Shown here in pieces: positions 9,507 to 18,093 of a DNA stretch of 36,590 nucleotides. This stretch comes from Methanobacterium sp. (GTDB lineage Archaea; Methanobacteriota; Methanobacteria; Methanobacteriales; Methanobacteriaceae): positions 1 through 36,590 of the forward strand of contig PMGM01000031.1 in the NCBI GenBank assembly GCA_003158115.1, written 5' to 3'. How positions within the stretch are numbered: position 1 is the first letter of the stretch; each line of letters begins with the position of its first letter. Under the pieces are notes generated by a model. The model was not told the DNA's origin. It did not search any database and saw only the letters and a program-made list of their open reading frames with translations. The translations under genes were made by a program, and so were the position numbers.

Positions 9507-10456
9507 ATGAAAAGATTTTCAGTGGGTTTGGGGATAACTGTTCTGGTTGTATTACTGGCATTAGGAACTTATAACTATGTTACAGCAACAGAGGAAACAA
9601 TTGTAGTTGGATATCTTCCAACAAGTCTGGATTCTGCGCTTTTTGTAGCTGATGATCTTGGAATGTTTACGAAGGAGGGTCTTAAAGTTCAACTGGTGCC
9701 ATTTAGAACCGGTTCAGAACTTATAGATGCAGCTAATAAAAACCAGATCGACGTGGGATATGTTGGGATAACACCGGTGACAAGTGCAATAGATCAAAAT
9801 TCCAGTATTAAAATTGTTGCAGCTGTAAATACTGAAGGAAGTGGGATTGTTGTTTCCAATACGAGTAATATAAAAAATGCATCAGATTTTGAGGGAAAGA
9901 ACATTTTAATACCTAAGGTTGGAAGTATTCAGGATATAATTTTTAGATATATGCTTTTAAAGAACAACGTAAACCCTGCATCTGTTAATATAACAGAAAT
10001 GGATGTTCCACTCATGCAGGATGCACTAATATCTGGAAAGGTTGATGGATATGTTGCATGGGAACCATATGTTTCACAGGCCAAAGTCAATGGAACAGGC
10101 ATAGTTCTAATGAATTCAAATGATATATGGCCCAATATTCCAGGTTGTGTTGTTATTGCACCAACAGGTTCATGACCCAGAAACCAACCGAACTACAAAA
10201 ATTTTTGAAGGTTCATGTTGAGGCGACTGATTATGTAAATACACATGCTAATGAAACAGCTGCCATAGTATCTAAAAAATTAGGTACCAATATGAATGTG
10301 GAGATGGAAGCAAGGAATCATATAGAGTTTTTAGCTGTGCCCACACCTGCTTTTGAAAATAATGTATTGGATATGATCCAGGTGCAGGAACAATTAGGAT
10401 ACGTTAAAAATAATTTAACTATACAACAATTATTTAACAACAGTTTCTTACCTTAA
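9507..10456 (+). pseudogene. NitT/TauT-type ABC substrate-binding protein, frameshifted
   Basis: Periplasmic-type solute-binding protein of the nitrate/sulfonate/taurine family (NMT1/THI5-like fold). A signal peptide spans about 1-27, followed by VVGYLPTSLDSALFVADDLG, GLKVQLVPF and VGYVGITPVTSA, which are typical of the fold. The frame stops at 10173-10175. The rest of the protein continues in another frame (TQKPTELQKFL onwards) to 10456. Adding one A at about 10166 restores a continuous reading, APT-RFMTQKP, giving a protein of about 316 residues, so the lesion is a single-base deletion. No permease or ATPase gene lies beside it, so it is an orphan even if intact. Sequencing error is the alternative to true decay. 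Confidence 0.85.
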
Positions 10457-10551
10457 TTATCTATTTTTTTTAATTTAATGGTATATGATTTCAGAAGATT
10501 ATAGAAGAACCGTAATCGGATTTATTTAACCCCTTAGAATATTTTTATATA

Positions 10552-10767
10552 TTATCCATCTGGGATCTGTTTGTGGGTACGACGTATTACCAGATAAATG
10601 GAAAGGATAATAGCCAGAAATACCAACACTTCATAAACTATTAAAGCATACCTGTAACTTTCAACTCTAATGGGTGCAGTGACACCTTCTGATAATAATA
10701 CAGTTGCCACCACCACACTTGATACACCCATCCCTTTACTGAATTCTAAATATTTTAAGGGTTTATA
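10552..10767 (-). pseudogene. C-terminal remnant of an MFS transporter
   Basis: The minus-strand frame encodes 71 residues beginning KPLKYLEFSKGMGVSS and running through two hydrophobic segments to RRTHKQIPDG, then a stop at 10552-10554. There is no start codon upstream, because a stop closes the frame at 10768-10770. The KYL...GMGV block lines up with NTAKYLGLVMGVV in the neighbouring MFS exporter, and the following helices fit the last transmembrane segments of that family. It is therefore the tail of a second, different MFS gene, left by deletion. The rest of 10457-10955 holds no other gene. Confidence 0.65.
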
Positions 10768-10826
10768 TTACTAAATGGGTGTTTAAAGTTTTTTTAAGAC
10801 GGTCCTAAATTCAATTAATAGTGTGA

Positions 10827-10918
10827 GTTTTGGACGAAAAATGGATCGATTTCATATTATATCGTTTAAAAAAGTTATAATTAATGATCATATAAACTAT
10901 AAAAAATTAGTCCAAAAC
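10827..10918. repeat. 9-bp inverted repeat GTTTTGGAC / GTCCAAAAC
   Basis: GTTTTGGAC at 10827-10835 is the reverse complement of GTCCAAAAC at 10910-10918, with 74 AT-rich bases between. It lies between the MFS remnant and the 3' end of the MFS exporter. It may be a deletion footprint or an mRNA end structure. The arms are short, so the support is modest. Confidence 0.3.
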
Positions 10919-10955
10919 GTGTTAAACTAACATGAAAATATCATGATTTTTTAAT

Positions 10956-12496
10956 TTACTTTTTAGAGATATTTCCACTTTCAAGATTAATATTTTCAAT
11001 GCGGTTCAAATTTTCAAGATCCTCTAGATCTTCAATATAATCACTTTCATCTGCATCTGGGGTTTCTTTAGAAATTAAAGATGCTATTATTATTAAGATA
11101 CTTATAATAGCTCCAAGTAAAAATGCCTGTTGAAATCCTGATAAAAGTGTTTCAACAGGTACACTGAACTGGAATGCTCCTGTTGATATGGCACCTTCAA
11201 GACCGGCTGCCGAATGACTGACAGTACTGTCAAATATTGTTTCGAATAATACTACTCCCATAACCAATCCAAGATATTTGGCTGTGTTTAAAAGGCTACT
11301 AACAGAACCGGTCATTCCGGGTGGGCTGTGGATCATGACTAATTTGTTGTTTGCAGGTGAGAACATTCCATCTGATAGAGATCTCATTAAAAGAGCAAGT
11401 AGAACAAATATAATTCCATATTTACCAATTGTTGGATTTAAAACAGTTAAAACCAAGAGTGCAATTGCTAGGCATACTGCTCCAATAATTGATGGTAGTT
11501 TTGATCCTGTTTTATCAGATATTCTACCTGATAGCGGACCAACAAATATGATTAGCAGGGTTGGAACTAGTATTATCAGACCTGCTACATCTGTTGTGTA
11601 GTTCATTATGAGTTCGAGGTAGAATGGTAACAGGAATATGGTTCCTGTTAAAACAAAACTGGTCATGAATCCTGCAGCAATTGAAAGGTTAAGATATCTC
11701 TGTTTTAGGAGGCACATCTTGAAGAGAGGATATCTATAGTTTGATTCCCATTTATAAAAGAGGATTAGAAGGGCAAGACAAGATATTAAACCTAAAAATA
11801 TTAAAGGAGAAGTCCAACCTAATCTACCGCCCATTTCAAGGGTTATTATTAGTACAAACATTGATAAGAAAATTAATAATGATCCAACGACGTCAAATCC
11901 ATGATATTCCTCGAATTTACCTGTATCTGGTAAATATTGGTAGGTTAAGACTATAGCAACTATTCCAAGGGGCACTGTAACGAAGAAAATCCAGTGCCAT
12001 CCTAAATATTCTGTTATGAGTCCACCAACACCGTATCCAATAGACAGTGCAACTGTTGTTGCAAGCGAAATATATCCAAATATTTTTCCTCTAACAGCAT
12101 TTGGGAAGTTAACCGCAATAATTGCAGGTGTCATGGATAGTAGCATTGCAGAACCAATACCCTGAAGAATTCTTGAAAGAATTAATTGTTCTATATTTAG
12201 GGAAATCCCTGAAAAATATGATCCAACTGTGAAAGGAATAGACCACCTAGGAAAATCTTTTTGTAGCCAACGTATTCGCCAATTTTTCCAAATATCAATA
12301 GAAAACTGGTTAAAACAAGAAGATGTGCTACCACAACCCATGAAACAAGTGATGTGCTCACATCGAGATATTGTGAAATGGATGGAAGTGCAATTGTTAC
12401 AATACCTGCACTGAAGGACCATATAAATATACCAAAAGCAATTATAAATGTGATAATTCCTTTGTTAGCTTTATGTGGCGTTACATTGTTTGTCAT
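10956..12496 (-). pseudogene. MFS drug-efflux-type transporter (DHA2-like, 14 TM), frameshifted
   Basis: Proton-driven exporter of the DHA2 drug-resistance type. The N-terminal part starts at the ATG at 12494-12496 (MTNNVTPHK) and runs through helix 1, the motif-C-like SWVVVAHLL and GKIGEYVGYKK (motif A) to FLGGLFL. The frame is then lost. The next part, FTVGSYFSGISLNIEQL, continues in a second frame to 10956. One extra base in the AAA run at 12232-12234 (plus strand) would give LGGLFLFTVGSYF and a continuous protein of about 510 residues with 14 helices and an acidic tail. A 16-bp palindrome lies 34 bases before the start codon and is a likely operator. The lesion is either a real inactivating deletion or a base-call error; the rest of the gene is intact. 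Confidence 0.85.
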
Positions 12497-12529
12497 GGAA
12501 TTGTTTCCTTTTGATAATTGTGTGTTAAT

Positions 12530-12545
12530 TGTAAATCAATTTACA
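12530..12545. promoter_or_regulatory. Palindromic candidate operator upstream of the MFS exporter
   Basis: TGTAAATCAATTTACA is a perfect 7-2-7 palindrome in the divergent region between the exporter (minus) and the phosphatase gene (plus). Its position, 34 bases before the exporter start codon, suits a repressor of MarR, TetR or PadR type controlling efflux. No regulator gene is adjacent. Confidence 0.4.
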
Positions 12546-12711
12546 TTTAGTATAATGAGTAGTTGAAAATAGTATATATATTAAGTAATTATAAAAAAAA
12601 TTTACTTTTAACCAATATCATATGTAGGATATTTTATTTATATTTTAGATACAATGTTAACACTTTTGACACAGAAATTTCTATTTTATCTATGATCATG
12701 AATTAATTAAT

Positions 12712-12727
12712 ACTTATAAATTATATA
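12712..12727 (+). promoter_or_regulatory. Archaeal TATA-box-like element before the phosphatase gene
   Basis: The TATA-like run ACTTATAAATTATATA, centred near 12718, lies about 33 bases before the ATG at 12751. In archaea transcription starts roughly 25 bases after the TATA centre, so the message would have almost no leader. This agrees with the lack of a ribosome binding site at that ATG. Confidence 0.4.
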
Positions 12728-12750
12728 CTAAAAACTTGAATAATAATACT

Positions 12751-13528
12751 ATGTCTAATTACAATGGGAAACTTGTTGAATTACCAAAGAAAGGCAAGGC
12801 CATTGTTTTTACAGATATCCATGGAATAAATCTTGACGATTATGATGGGTATATGGATATATGGGGAGAATATCGAAATGAGAACACATATTTTATCATT
12901 ACGGGCGATTTTATCCATGCTATGGGAAAGAAGGATGATAAATCTATAGAAATATTAGATTCTGTTAAACAGTGCTGGGAAGATAATGAAAATTTTTATC
13001 CCCTTATTGGTAACCACGAATGGTCCACCATATCCAATATATCGGTCTATAACGGAAGTATAAATCAATTTTTAAATTTTAAAGAACTTTTAAGGGAAAG
13101 ATTTGGTAGTAGGTGGAATAGAAAGCTTGATGAATATCAAGAATTTTTTAAAAAACTCCCCCAACTATTAGAACAGCTAATAAAATCTTTATTAGTCATG
13201 CGGGGCCTCCAAGAAAATTAAGATATTGGATGATATAATAAACATAACTGATAAGGGTTATCTTGATAATGAGATTTTATATGAAATACTATGGAACAGA
13301 GAGGAAGATTATACGGAAAATGATTTAAGATCTTTTCTGAGGACGGTAGCTTGCAATGCAATGATTGTTGGACACACCCCTGTAGACGGTGTAAAACTGA
13401 TTAATGATAAACAATTAATTGTATCATCGAGCTACAGCCAAGGTAAAAAGGAGTATATAGAACTGGATCTTGAAGAAAAAATTAAAGATACTAAAGATAT
13501 CCTTAAAATGGTAAAACAACTGAATTAA
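12751..13528 (+). pseudogene. PPP-like metallophosphatase, two frameshifts
   Basis: Calcineurin-like phosphoesterase resembling Ser/Thr phosphatases of the PPP group. Metal-binding motifs are seen in order: FTDIHG, TGDFIHAMG, LIGNHEW, then after a frame change ISHAGPPRK, and after another frame change VGHTPVDG. The first part stops at 13219-13221. One added C in the run at 13158-13162 gives KLPPTIRTANKIFISHAGPPR. One added A at 13214-13217 then joins this to KIKILDDIINITDKGY, which continues to 13528. The restored protein would have about 258 residues and all metal ligands. An in-frame TTG at 12736 is an alternative start. Either recently inactivated or affected by homopolymer errors. Confidence 0.8.
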
Positions 13529-13679
13529 ATTTTATTTTCTGTAATTGTAGAATAGAAGATTTTAAGGTAAAACTTGGTTTTTAATATAAAATAGACTAAT
13601 ATTCAAATAGGGTTCAAAGATACGTGGCATGGATTTTTGATTGATGTAAAATATATTTTGATTTTTTATTAAACCAATA

Positions 13680-14834
13680 TTATCCAATCTGTGCTATCAG
13701 TTCTGCTAGTTGTTCAAGGTTTCTGACTTCAAAGAATTCAGCCCCTGAATCTTCATAATCTGCTACACAACTATCAACCACATTCCATTTATTCATGGGT
13801 TCAGGATTTAATATAAGAACTTTTTTGGACTTTTCAACTATATAATCAATACTATCTGCACTTAATGGTTTTTTCCCAACTTTAGGTCCTGCCCAATCCC
13901 TGCAATCACTTAATATCATGACATAAGACTTTTTATTAAGATCAGCTTGGTCTTTAAAGCTTTCAAATGCTCTGTGCATGTTTGATGTTCCGTGTATCAT
14001 CTGATTTTTCTGTCTAATATCCCTAACTTTTATGAAAGCATCTAATAGATTCGGTTCTTCGAGGGCAGCTGTTGTTTCAACTGTTTTATTATCAAATTCA
14101 AAGGTTTTTGCTTTTTTAAATGAGTTTTGGGCTGCATATACCATCATGAAAAACCAGTTACTAACCCAGTCACATGATCCACTTACATCGTTAAGGAAGA
14201 AATGATTGCTTTTTTTAATCCTTGGTTTTGTTTTAACAATTTCAAGAAGTGTGTTTCCATATTTCAAATTTTTTCTAAGGGTTTTACGAATGTCCGGTCT
14301 CATATTTTTGGATTGTTTTCGTCTTCTAACTCTTTTATTGGCAATTTTTTTTCCAAGCTTTTGACATAGGTCTAAAAGTTCTGGTTCAAAAGATGTAAGA
14401 AGTTTAATATCCTTCTGGAGCAGCTGAGATTCATCTTTACCATTATCAATATAATCCTCAAATGGTGGTCTATAATCCATTGTGTCTGTTTCTGTAGGTT
14501 GAACTTTAAATTTTGAAGGTTCTATGAGCTTAAAAGAATAATTATATCCACTTAAAAGCCTTTTATTTTTACTACCCTTTGAATCTTTGGTACCTGGAGA
14601 TTTATCAGATTCATCGGAGTTTTCATCGACACCACCAAAAACAGAATTAAAAATCTTATCAAACCTAGCTCGCTGACTTGGTTTTTTAACATATACCGCT
14701 GCAAGTGCTTCGTTTAAAAGATCATTTTGGTCATTGAATAATTGCAGAGTTTCATATGCTGTCTGTGTACTTCGTAAACTGGCAGGGATGTTATTTTCCC
14801 TTAGAAGTCTTGAAAATTTTATTATCTCTTCCAT
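13680..14834 (-). CDS. VWA-domain protein of the CoxE type
   Basis: A 384-residue cytoplasmic protein and partner of the MoxR ATPase encoded just upstream. Residues 1-60 are helical, 70-95 are an acidic/basic low-complexity linker, and 170-200 carry the conserved DIRKTLRKNLKYG stretch of CoxE-like proteins. The VWA domain begins near 208, with the MIDAS-type motif D216-x-S218-x-S220 (NDVSGSC) and later VMILSDCRDWAG. MoxR/VWA pairs act as chaperone-like systems that insert cofactors or metals or remodel partner complexes. The ATG follows the MoxR stop codon by six bases, so the two are co-translated. The client is unknown: no carbon monoxide dehydrogenase or other obvious metalloenzyme gene is adjacent. 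Confidence 0.85.
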   Translation of the reverse strand: MEEIIKFSRLLRENNIPASLRSTQTAYETLQLFNDQNDLLNEALAAVYVKKPSQRARFDKIFNSVFGGVDENSDESDKSPGTKDSKGSKNKRLLSGYNYSFKLIEPSKFKVQPTETDTMDYRPPFEDYIDNGKDESQLLQKDIKLLTSFEPELLDLCQKLGKKIANKRVRRRKQSKNMRPDIRKTLRKNLKYGNTLLEIVKTKPRIKKSNHFFLNDVSGSCDWVSNWFFMMVYAAQNSFKKAKTFEFDNKTVETTAALEEPNLLDAFIKVRDIRQKNQMIHGTSNMHRAFESFKDQADLNKKSYVMILSDCRDWAGPKVGKKPLSADSIDYIVEKSKKVLILNPEPMNKWNVVDSCVADYEDSGAEFFEVRNLEQLAELIAQIG

Positions 14835-14840
14835 CTAACT

Positions 14841-15725
14841 TCACTTTTGATAATTGTTATCTTTAACAAATTTCTTTAAAACCTTCTTCTTATCTGATTC
14901 ATTTTTCAAAACTACCGAAACTGTTTCATTAAAAGTTTTCTCGTCCAAATCTTTAGCATTAAATGCTAAAAGAGTTTTTACCCAGTCAACTGTTGCCCTG
15001 ATAGATGGTTTTTTAAGAAGGTTCATGTCCCGGAGATTATGGATCATGGTAACAACACTTTCAACAAGTGCAGATGTTGCACCGGGAACTGTAGATTTAA
15101 CAATTTCAACTTCCCTTTCATATGATGGATAGTCAATGTATAAGAATAAACATCTATCCTTTGTTTCGTCTAAAAGGGATCTCTGAGAATTTGAGGTCAT
15201 AATAACCATTAGATCGTTTTGAAGTTCAAAGGTTCCGAGATCATTAACAGTAATTTGTCCTTCTCCAAGAGCTTGAAGCAGAAAACTTTCAACTTCCTCA
15301 TCAGCTTTATCAATTTCATCTATCAAGATTACTGAGGGATTTTTATTCATAAAACCTTGGAGTAACGGTCTTTTTATAAAGAACTCCTCGTTGAATATGT
15401 CCTGATCAACTTCTTTTATTCGTGACATTTCAAGGTGGAGTAGTTGTTTCTGGTAGTTCCATTCTCCAACAATTTGTTCAAAGGTAATTCCTTCGTAGCA
15501 CTGTACCCTAAAAAAATCCATATCAAAAGCTCTGCTAACAGCCTTTGAAAGTTCTGTTTTACCCACACCAGGAGGTCCCTCAACAAGGACTGGTTTTTTC
15601 AATTTAAAAGCCAGATACAATGTTGTAACAGTGCTTTTATCGGGTATGTAATGATTTTTAATGAGTTTATTTTCAAGCGATTCCATGCTGAGATCATGGT
15701 CTGTCATAGATTTTAGATATGGCAC
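14841..15725 (-). CDS. MoxR-family AAA+ ATPase (CoxD-like)
   Basis: A 294-residue ATPase. Walker A is [10 protein letters not shown] at 50-59, Walker [11 protein letters not shown] at 132-141. A sensor-1-like MTSNS lies near 175-182, and an arginine-finger region follows the DETKDRC stretch. It works with the VWA protein encoded directly downstream as a remodelling pair. The frame can start with GTG at 15723-15725 or with an ATG six codons later (MTDHDLSM); neither has a clear ribosome binding site. A TIR-like protein gene lies upstream on the same strand after 158 AT-rich bases, possibly in the same transcription unit. Confidence 0.9.
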   Translation of the reverse strand: MPYLKSMTDHDLSMESLENKLIKNHYIPDKSTVTTLYLAFKLKKPVLVEGPPGVGKTELSKAVSRAFDMDFFRVQCYEGITFEQIVGEWNYQKQLLHLEMSRIKEVDQDIFNEEFFIKRPLLQGFMNKNPSVILIDEIDKADEEVESFLLQALGEGQITVNDLGTFELQNDLMVIMTSNSQRSLLDETKDRCLFLYIDYPSYEREVEIVKSTVPGATSALVESVVTMIHNLRDMNLLKKPSIRATVDWVKTLLAFNAKDLDEKTFNETVSVVLKNESDKKKVLKKFVKDNNYQK

Positions 15726-15883
15726 AATGAATATAAATTTTGCCCATAGAATTGAAAGATGGATATAAAAAAAATAAAAAATTATTTATGAAATTACACA
15801 TTTTGTATGATCAATTTGATCATTTATTAATTAGTAAAATTTTATCTTAAAAAAATTCATAGATGAGTAAATCTGTTATCATA

Positions 15884-16288
15884 TTATATACCCTCGTTTG
15901 ATTCTAGACTTTCACGAACAGAATCAATTATACATGAAGTGTTCCATCCTACAACTTCTGATGCAGTGTCTTCAATACTTCCGGGAACATTTTCCATACC
16001 ATATGGTCTTATAATAACTATTGGTTTTTCAAGTTTACGGGCCAGGTCAATCTCTTGCTGTATTAAATTTTTATTCTTCGAATACATACCAGATAATATT
16101 ATAACAACATCAACATTTTTCATCTGTTCAGTTAACTGTTCTTTATCAGTTCTATCAAAGATGCTATGATTTTTCCATTGAAAATCATATGATGCCTCAA
16201 GTTTTCCGATAAATCTATTATATTCCTCATCATCATCTTTTAACTGACTTATAAATATATTATATATCTCAGATTCATCTTCAAACAT
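15884..16288 (-). CDS. TIR-like (MTH538 / ThsB-type, DUF1863) domain protein
   Basis: A 134-residue single-domain protein with the flavodoxin-like TIR-like fold of the MTH538 family. Visible motifs are IYNIFISQLKDDDEEYN, then WKNHSIF, VDVVIILSGMYSKN, a conserved glutamate at E79 within IQQEIDLARK (the position of the catalytic glutamate in NAD-processing TIR domains), KPIVIIRPYG, and EVVGWNT. The family includes ThsB of the Thoeris anti-phage system, which makes a cyclic ADP-ribose signal, but no ThsA gene is adjacent. A GGTG ribosome binding site supports the ATG at 16286-16288; the in-frame GTG three codons earlier is part of that site. The role could be NAD-derived signalling or simple protein interaction. 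Confidence 0.82.
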   Translation of the reverse strand: MFEDESEIYNIFISQLKDDDEEYNRFIGKLEASYDFQWKNHSIFDRTDKEQLTEQMKNVDVVIILSGMYSKNKNLIQQEIDLARKLEKPIVIIRPYGMENVPGSIEDTASEVVGWNTSCIIDSVRESLESNEGI

Positions 16289-16333
16289 TTTTTTCACCTT
16301 TTTATTATTGGATAAAATTAGAATAATATCATC

Positions 16334-16600
16334 TTAGAGTATCTCCTCTCCATTTTCATAGACATGTATTATCATGACCGGACAACTTTCTGCTGCATCT
16401 ACACCACATTTCTCATCGTCGGTTTCGAGTTCATCATTATTACCAACTCTTTCAGACCCGATGATATGTGCTATACTGCCATCATCTAGCTCAAATAATT
16501 CTGGACAGACATCCTCACATGATCCACAAGAAGTACAACCATCCCTTTCGACAACGATTTTAAATGTCAACTCTTGGTTTTTATTAGTTTTTTCTGTCAT
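16334..16600 (-). CDS. Monocluster [4Fe-4S] ferredoxin
   Basis: An 88-residue electron carrier. Cys22, Cys25 and Cys28 with the later Cys73 (in ESCP) form the usual cluster ligand set. Cys32 and Cys65 occupy the positions of the disulphide in Pyrococcus furiosus ferredoxin. The spacing of eight between the last two cysteines is the same as in that protein, which has Asp where this one has Cys25. The acidic surface is typical. It ends 45 bases upstream of the TIR-like gene, same strand. The ATG has no ribosome binding site and may be leaderless. Confidence 0.9.
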   Translation of the reverse strand: MTEKTNKNQELTFKIVVERDGCTSCGSCEDVCPELFELDDGSIAHIIGSERVGNNDELETDDEKCGVDAAESCPVMIIHVYENGEEIL

Positions 16601-16716
16601 AATATTATTTAATGTGGTTTTTCTATTTAGATTTTTTCCAGATTATTTAAATAATAATGACTGTATATTTACATAAAATTTACAAATTTATTCTATCATG
16701 AATTCAGTTATTTATC

Positions 16717-16866
16717 ATGGGTTTATTTAATTTGAAATTGATTAATAAACAATCTCAAGAAGAATCAACAAGATTCAAAATCTGGGAATTAATGTAAATA
16801 TTCACTGTTATGCTTATTATATTTACAATTATCATAATTTTAGGTATTTTGACTTATATCCAATAA
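16717..16866 (+). pseudogene. Possible small single-helix membrane protein gene with an in-frame stop
   Basis: From the ATG at 16717 a frame reads MGLFNLKLINKQSQEES onwards for 26 codons to a TAA at 16795. It then stays open for 22 more codons encoding a very hydrophobic helix (MLIIFTIIIILGILTYIQ) before a second TAA at 16864. A charged N-terminus followed by one membrane helix looks like a small membrane protein broken by a nonsense change. Chance is a serious alternative in AT-rich DNA. Confidence 0.25.
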
Positions 16867-16959
16867 ATAATCAAGGTTAAAATCCAATTGATAAGAATAG
16901 AAATAATCGAATATATTATGAAATTTGATGGTTATAAAGTAGTATTTGGAGTTGTTGGA

Positions 16960-17761
16960 ATGGTTAAAATTATTAGAAATTTCAAAAATGGATTATTGAA
17001 TAAGAGTGATCAATATCGATATTATAAATCGGAATATTTGTTATTAACTGAAAATTTATTATCATCTCAAAAAAATAGAAGATCTTGAAATTAACTTAAT
17101 TAAAGAAGAGGATAACAACCGAAAGTTGCTCAATAAGATAGAAGAACTAAAATTGGAAAATCATGTTATAAAGGGAAATTCACAAAATAAAAATAAAATT
17201 TTGGAAAATAAAAAGGATAAAAAGTTAATAGACATCCGTATAAGCCATAATCTTAAGTCATTGGAAAATGTTTCAATAGGAGAATACACCTATGGAAATC
17301 CTAAAATTAAATGTTATAATCCTAAAGATAAATTAATTATTGGAAAATTTTGTAGCATAACAGACGATGTAACTATACTAATTGGAATGGCCCACAGCAT
17401 ACAATGTGCCAGCACTTTTCCATTCGGACCTTTTTTGGGAACAAAAAGTCATAATGTTGAAGAAGTAAATGAAAAACTAGTACCACCACAAAAAACTGTT
17501 ATAGGTAACGACGTGTGGATTGGATATGTTGCTTTAATTTATCCGGAGTTACCATAGGTGATGATGCTTGTAATTGGGGCAAGGGCTGTTGTATCTAAAG
17601 ATGTAGAACCATACAGTATAGTAGCTGGAAGTCCTCTAAAACATTTACAGTACCGTTTCCCTAAAGATATAAGAGACACTTTAGTAGAGAAGAAATGGGG
17701 GGATTTACCAGATGAGAAAATAGAAGAGTTAACCATATCTTTTAGACCTAAACATCTATAA
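16960..17761 (+). pseudogene. CatB-like hexapeptide-repeat O-acetyltransferase with N-terminal coiled coil, frameshifted
   Basis: Xenobiotic/polysaccharide acetyltransferase (left-handed beta-helix). The N-terminal region (KIEDLEINLIKEEDNN, then LLNKIEELKLENHV) is a coiled coil. The catalytic part has VSIGEYTYGNPKI, IGKFCSI, MAHS (catalytic-type histidine), IGNDVWIGY, IGARAVVSKDVEPYSIVAG and the CatB tail KWGDLPDEKIEEL. At least three single-base lesions are needed to explain the frames: one surplus A at 17069-17075, one missing T at 17538-17540, and one surplus T near 17567. Corrected, the protein is about 266 residues. ATG 16960 behind GGAG is the likely start; a TTG at 16888 is also in frame. 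It probably modifies a surface glycan if functional. Confidence 0.75.
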
Positions 17762-18093
17762 TTTACTTGAAAAGTTGTAATTAACAACTAAATCAAAAAA
17801 ATGAATTAATTTGAAATCTATCAATATTGTTATAGCTATAACAAGATAAAATGAAATATAAATCTCTTAGAATAGGTTTAAAATCTCTCTTATCATTGGA
17901 TTAAGATTAAATACTTAAAAAAATTTTGAAGATATAATTAATGATCGATATATTTAGTTATTCAGAAAAAGAGATAACGGACTCCAAATTGATTAAGAGT
18001 ATTTTTATCTCATGCCATGACATATATTAATTATATATCAATTTTTATTAAAAAGTTTCGTTATAAACTATAAATCAATAAATGGGGATTATT
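17762..18093. other. AT-rich intergenic region without a recognised gene
   Basis: About 330 bases between the broken acetyltransferase and the amidase. It includes a 29-codon frame at 17941-18030 with no ribosome binding site and no recognisable protein. The last 50 bases should contain the amidase promoter. Nothing else is visible. Confidence 0.5.

Noticed and set aside
17941..18030. A 29-codon frame starting MIDIFSYSEKE
   Set aside because: It has no ribosome binding site and no recognisable protein features, and lies in AT-rich DNA where such short frames are common.
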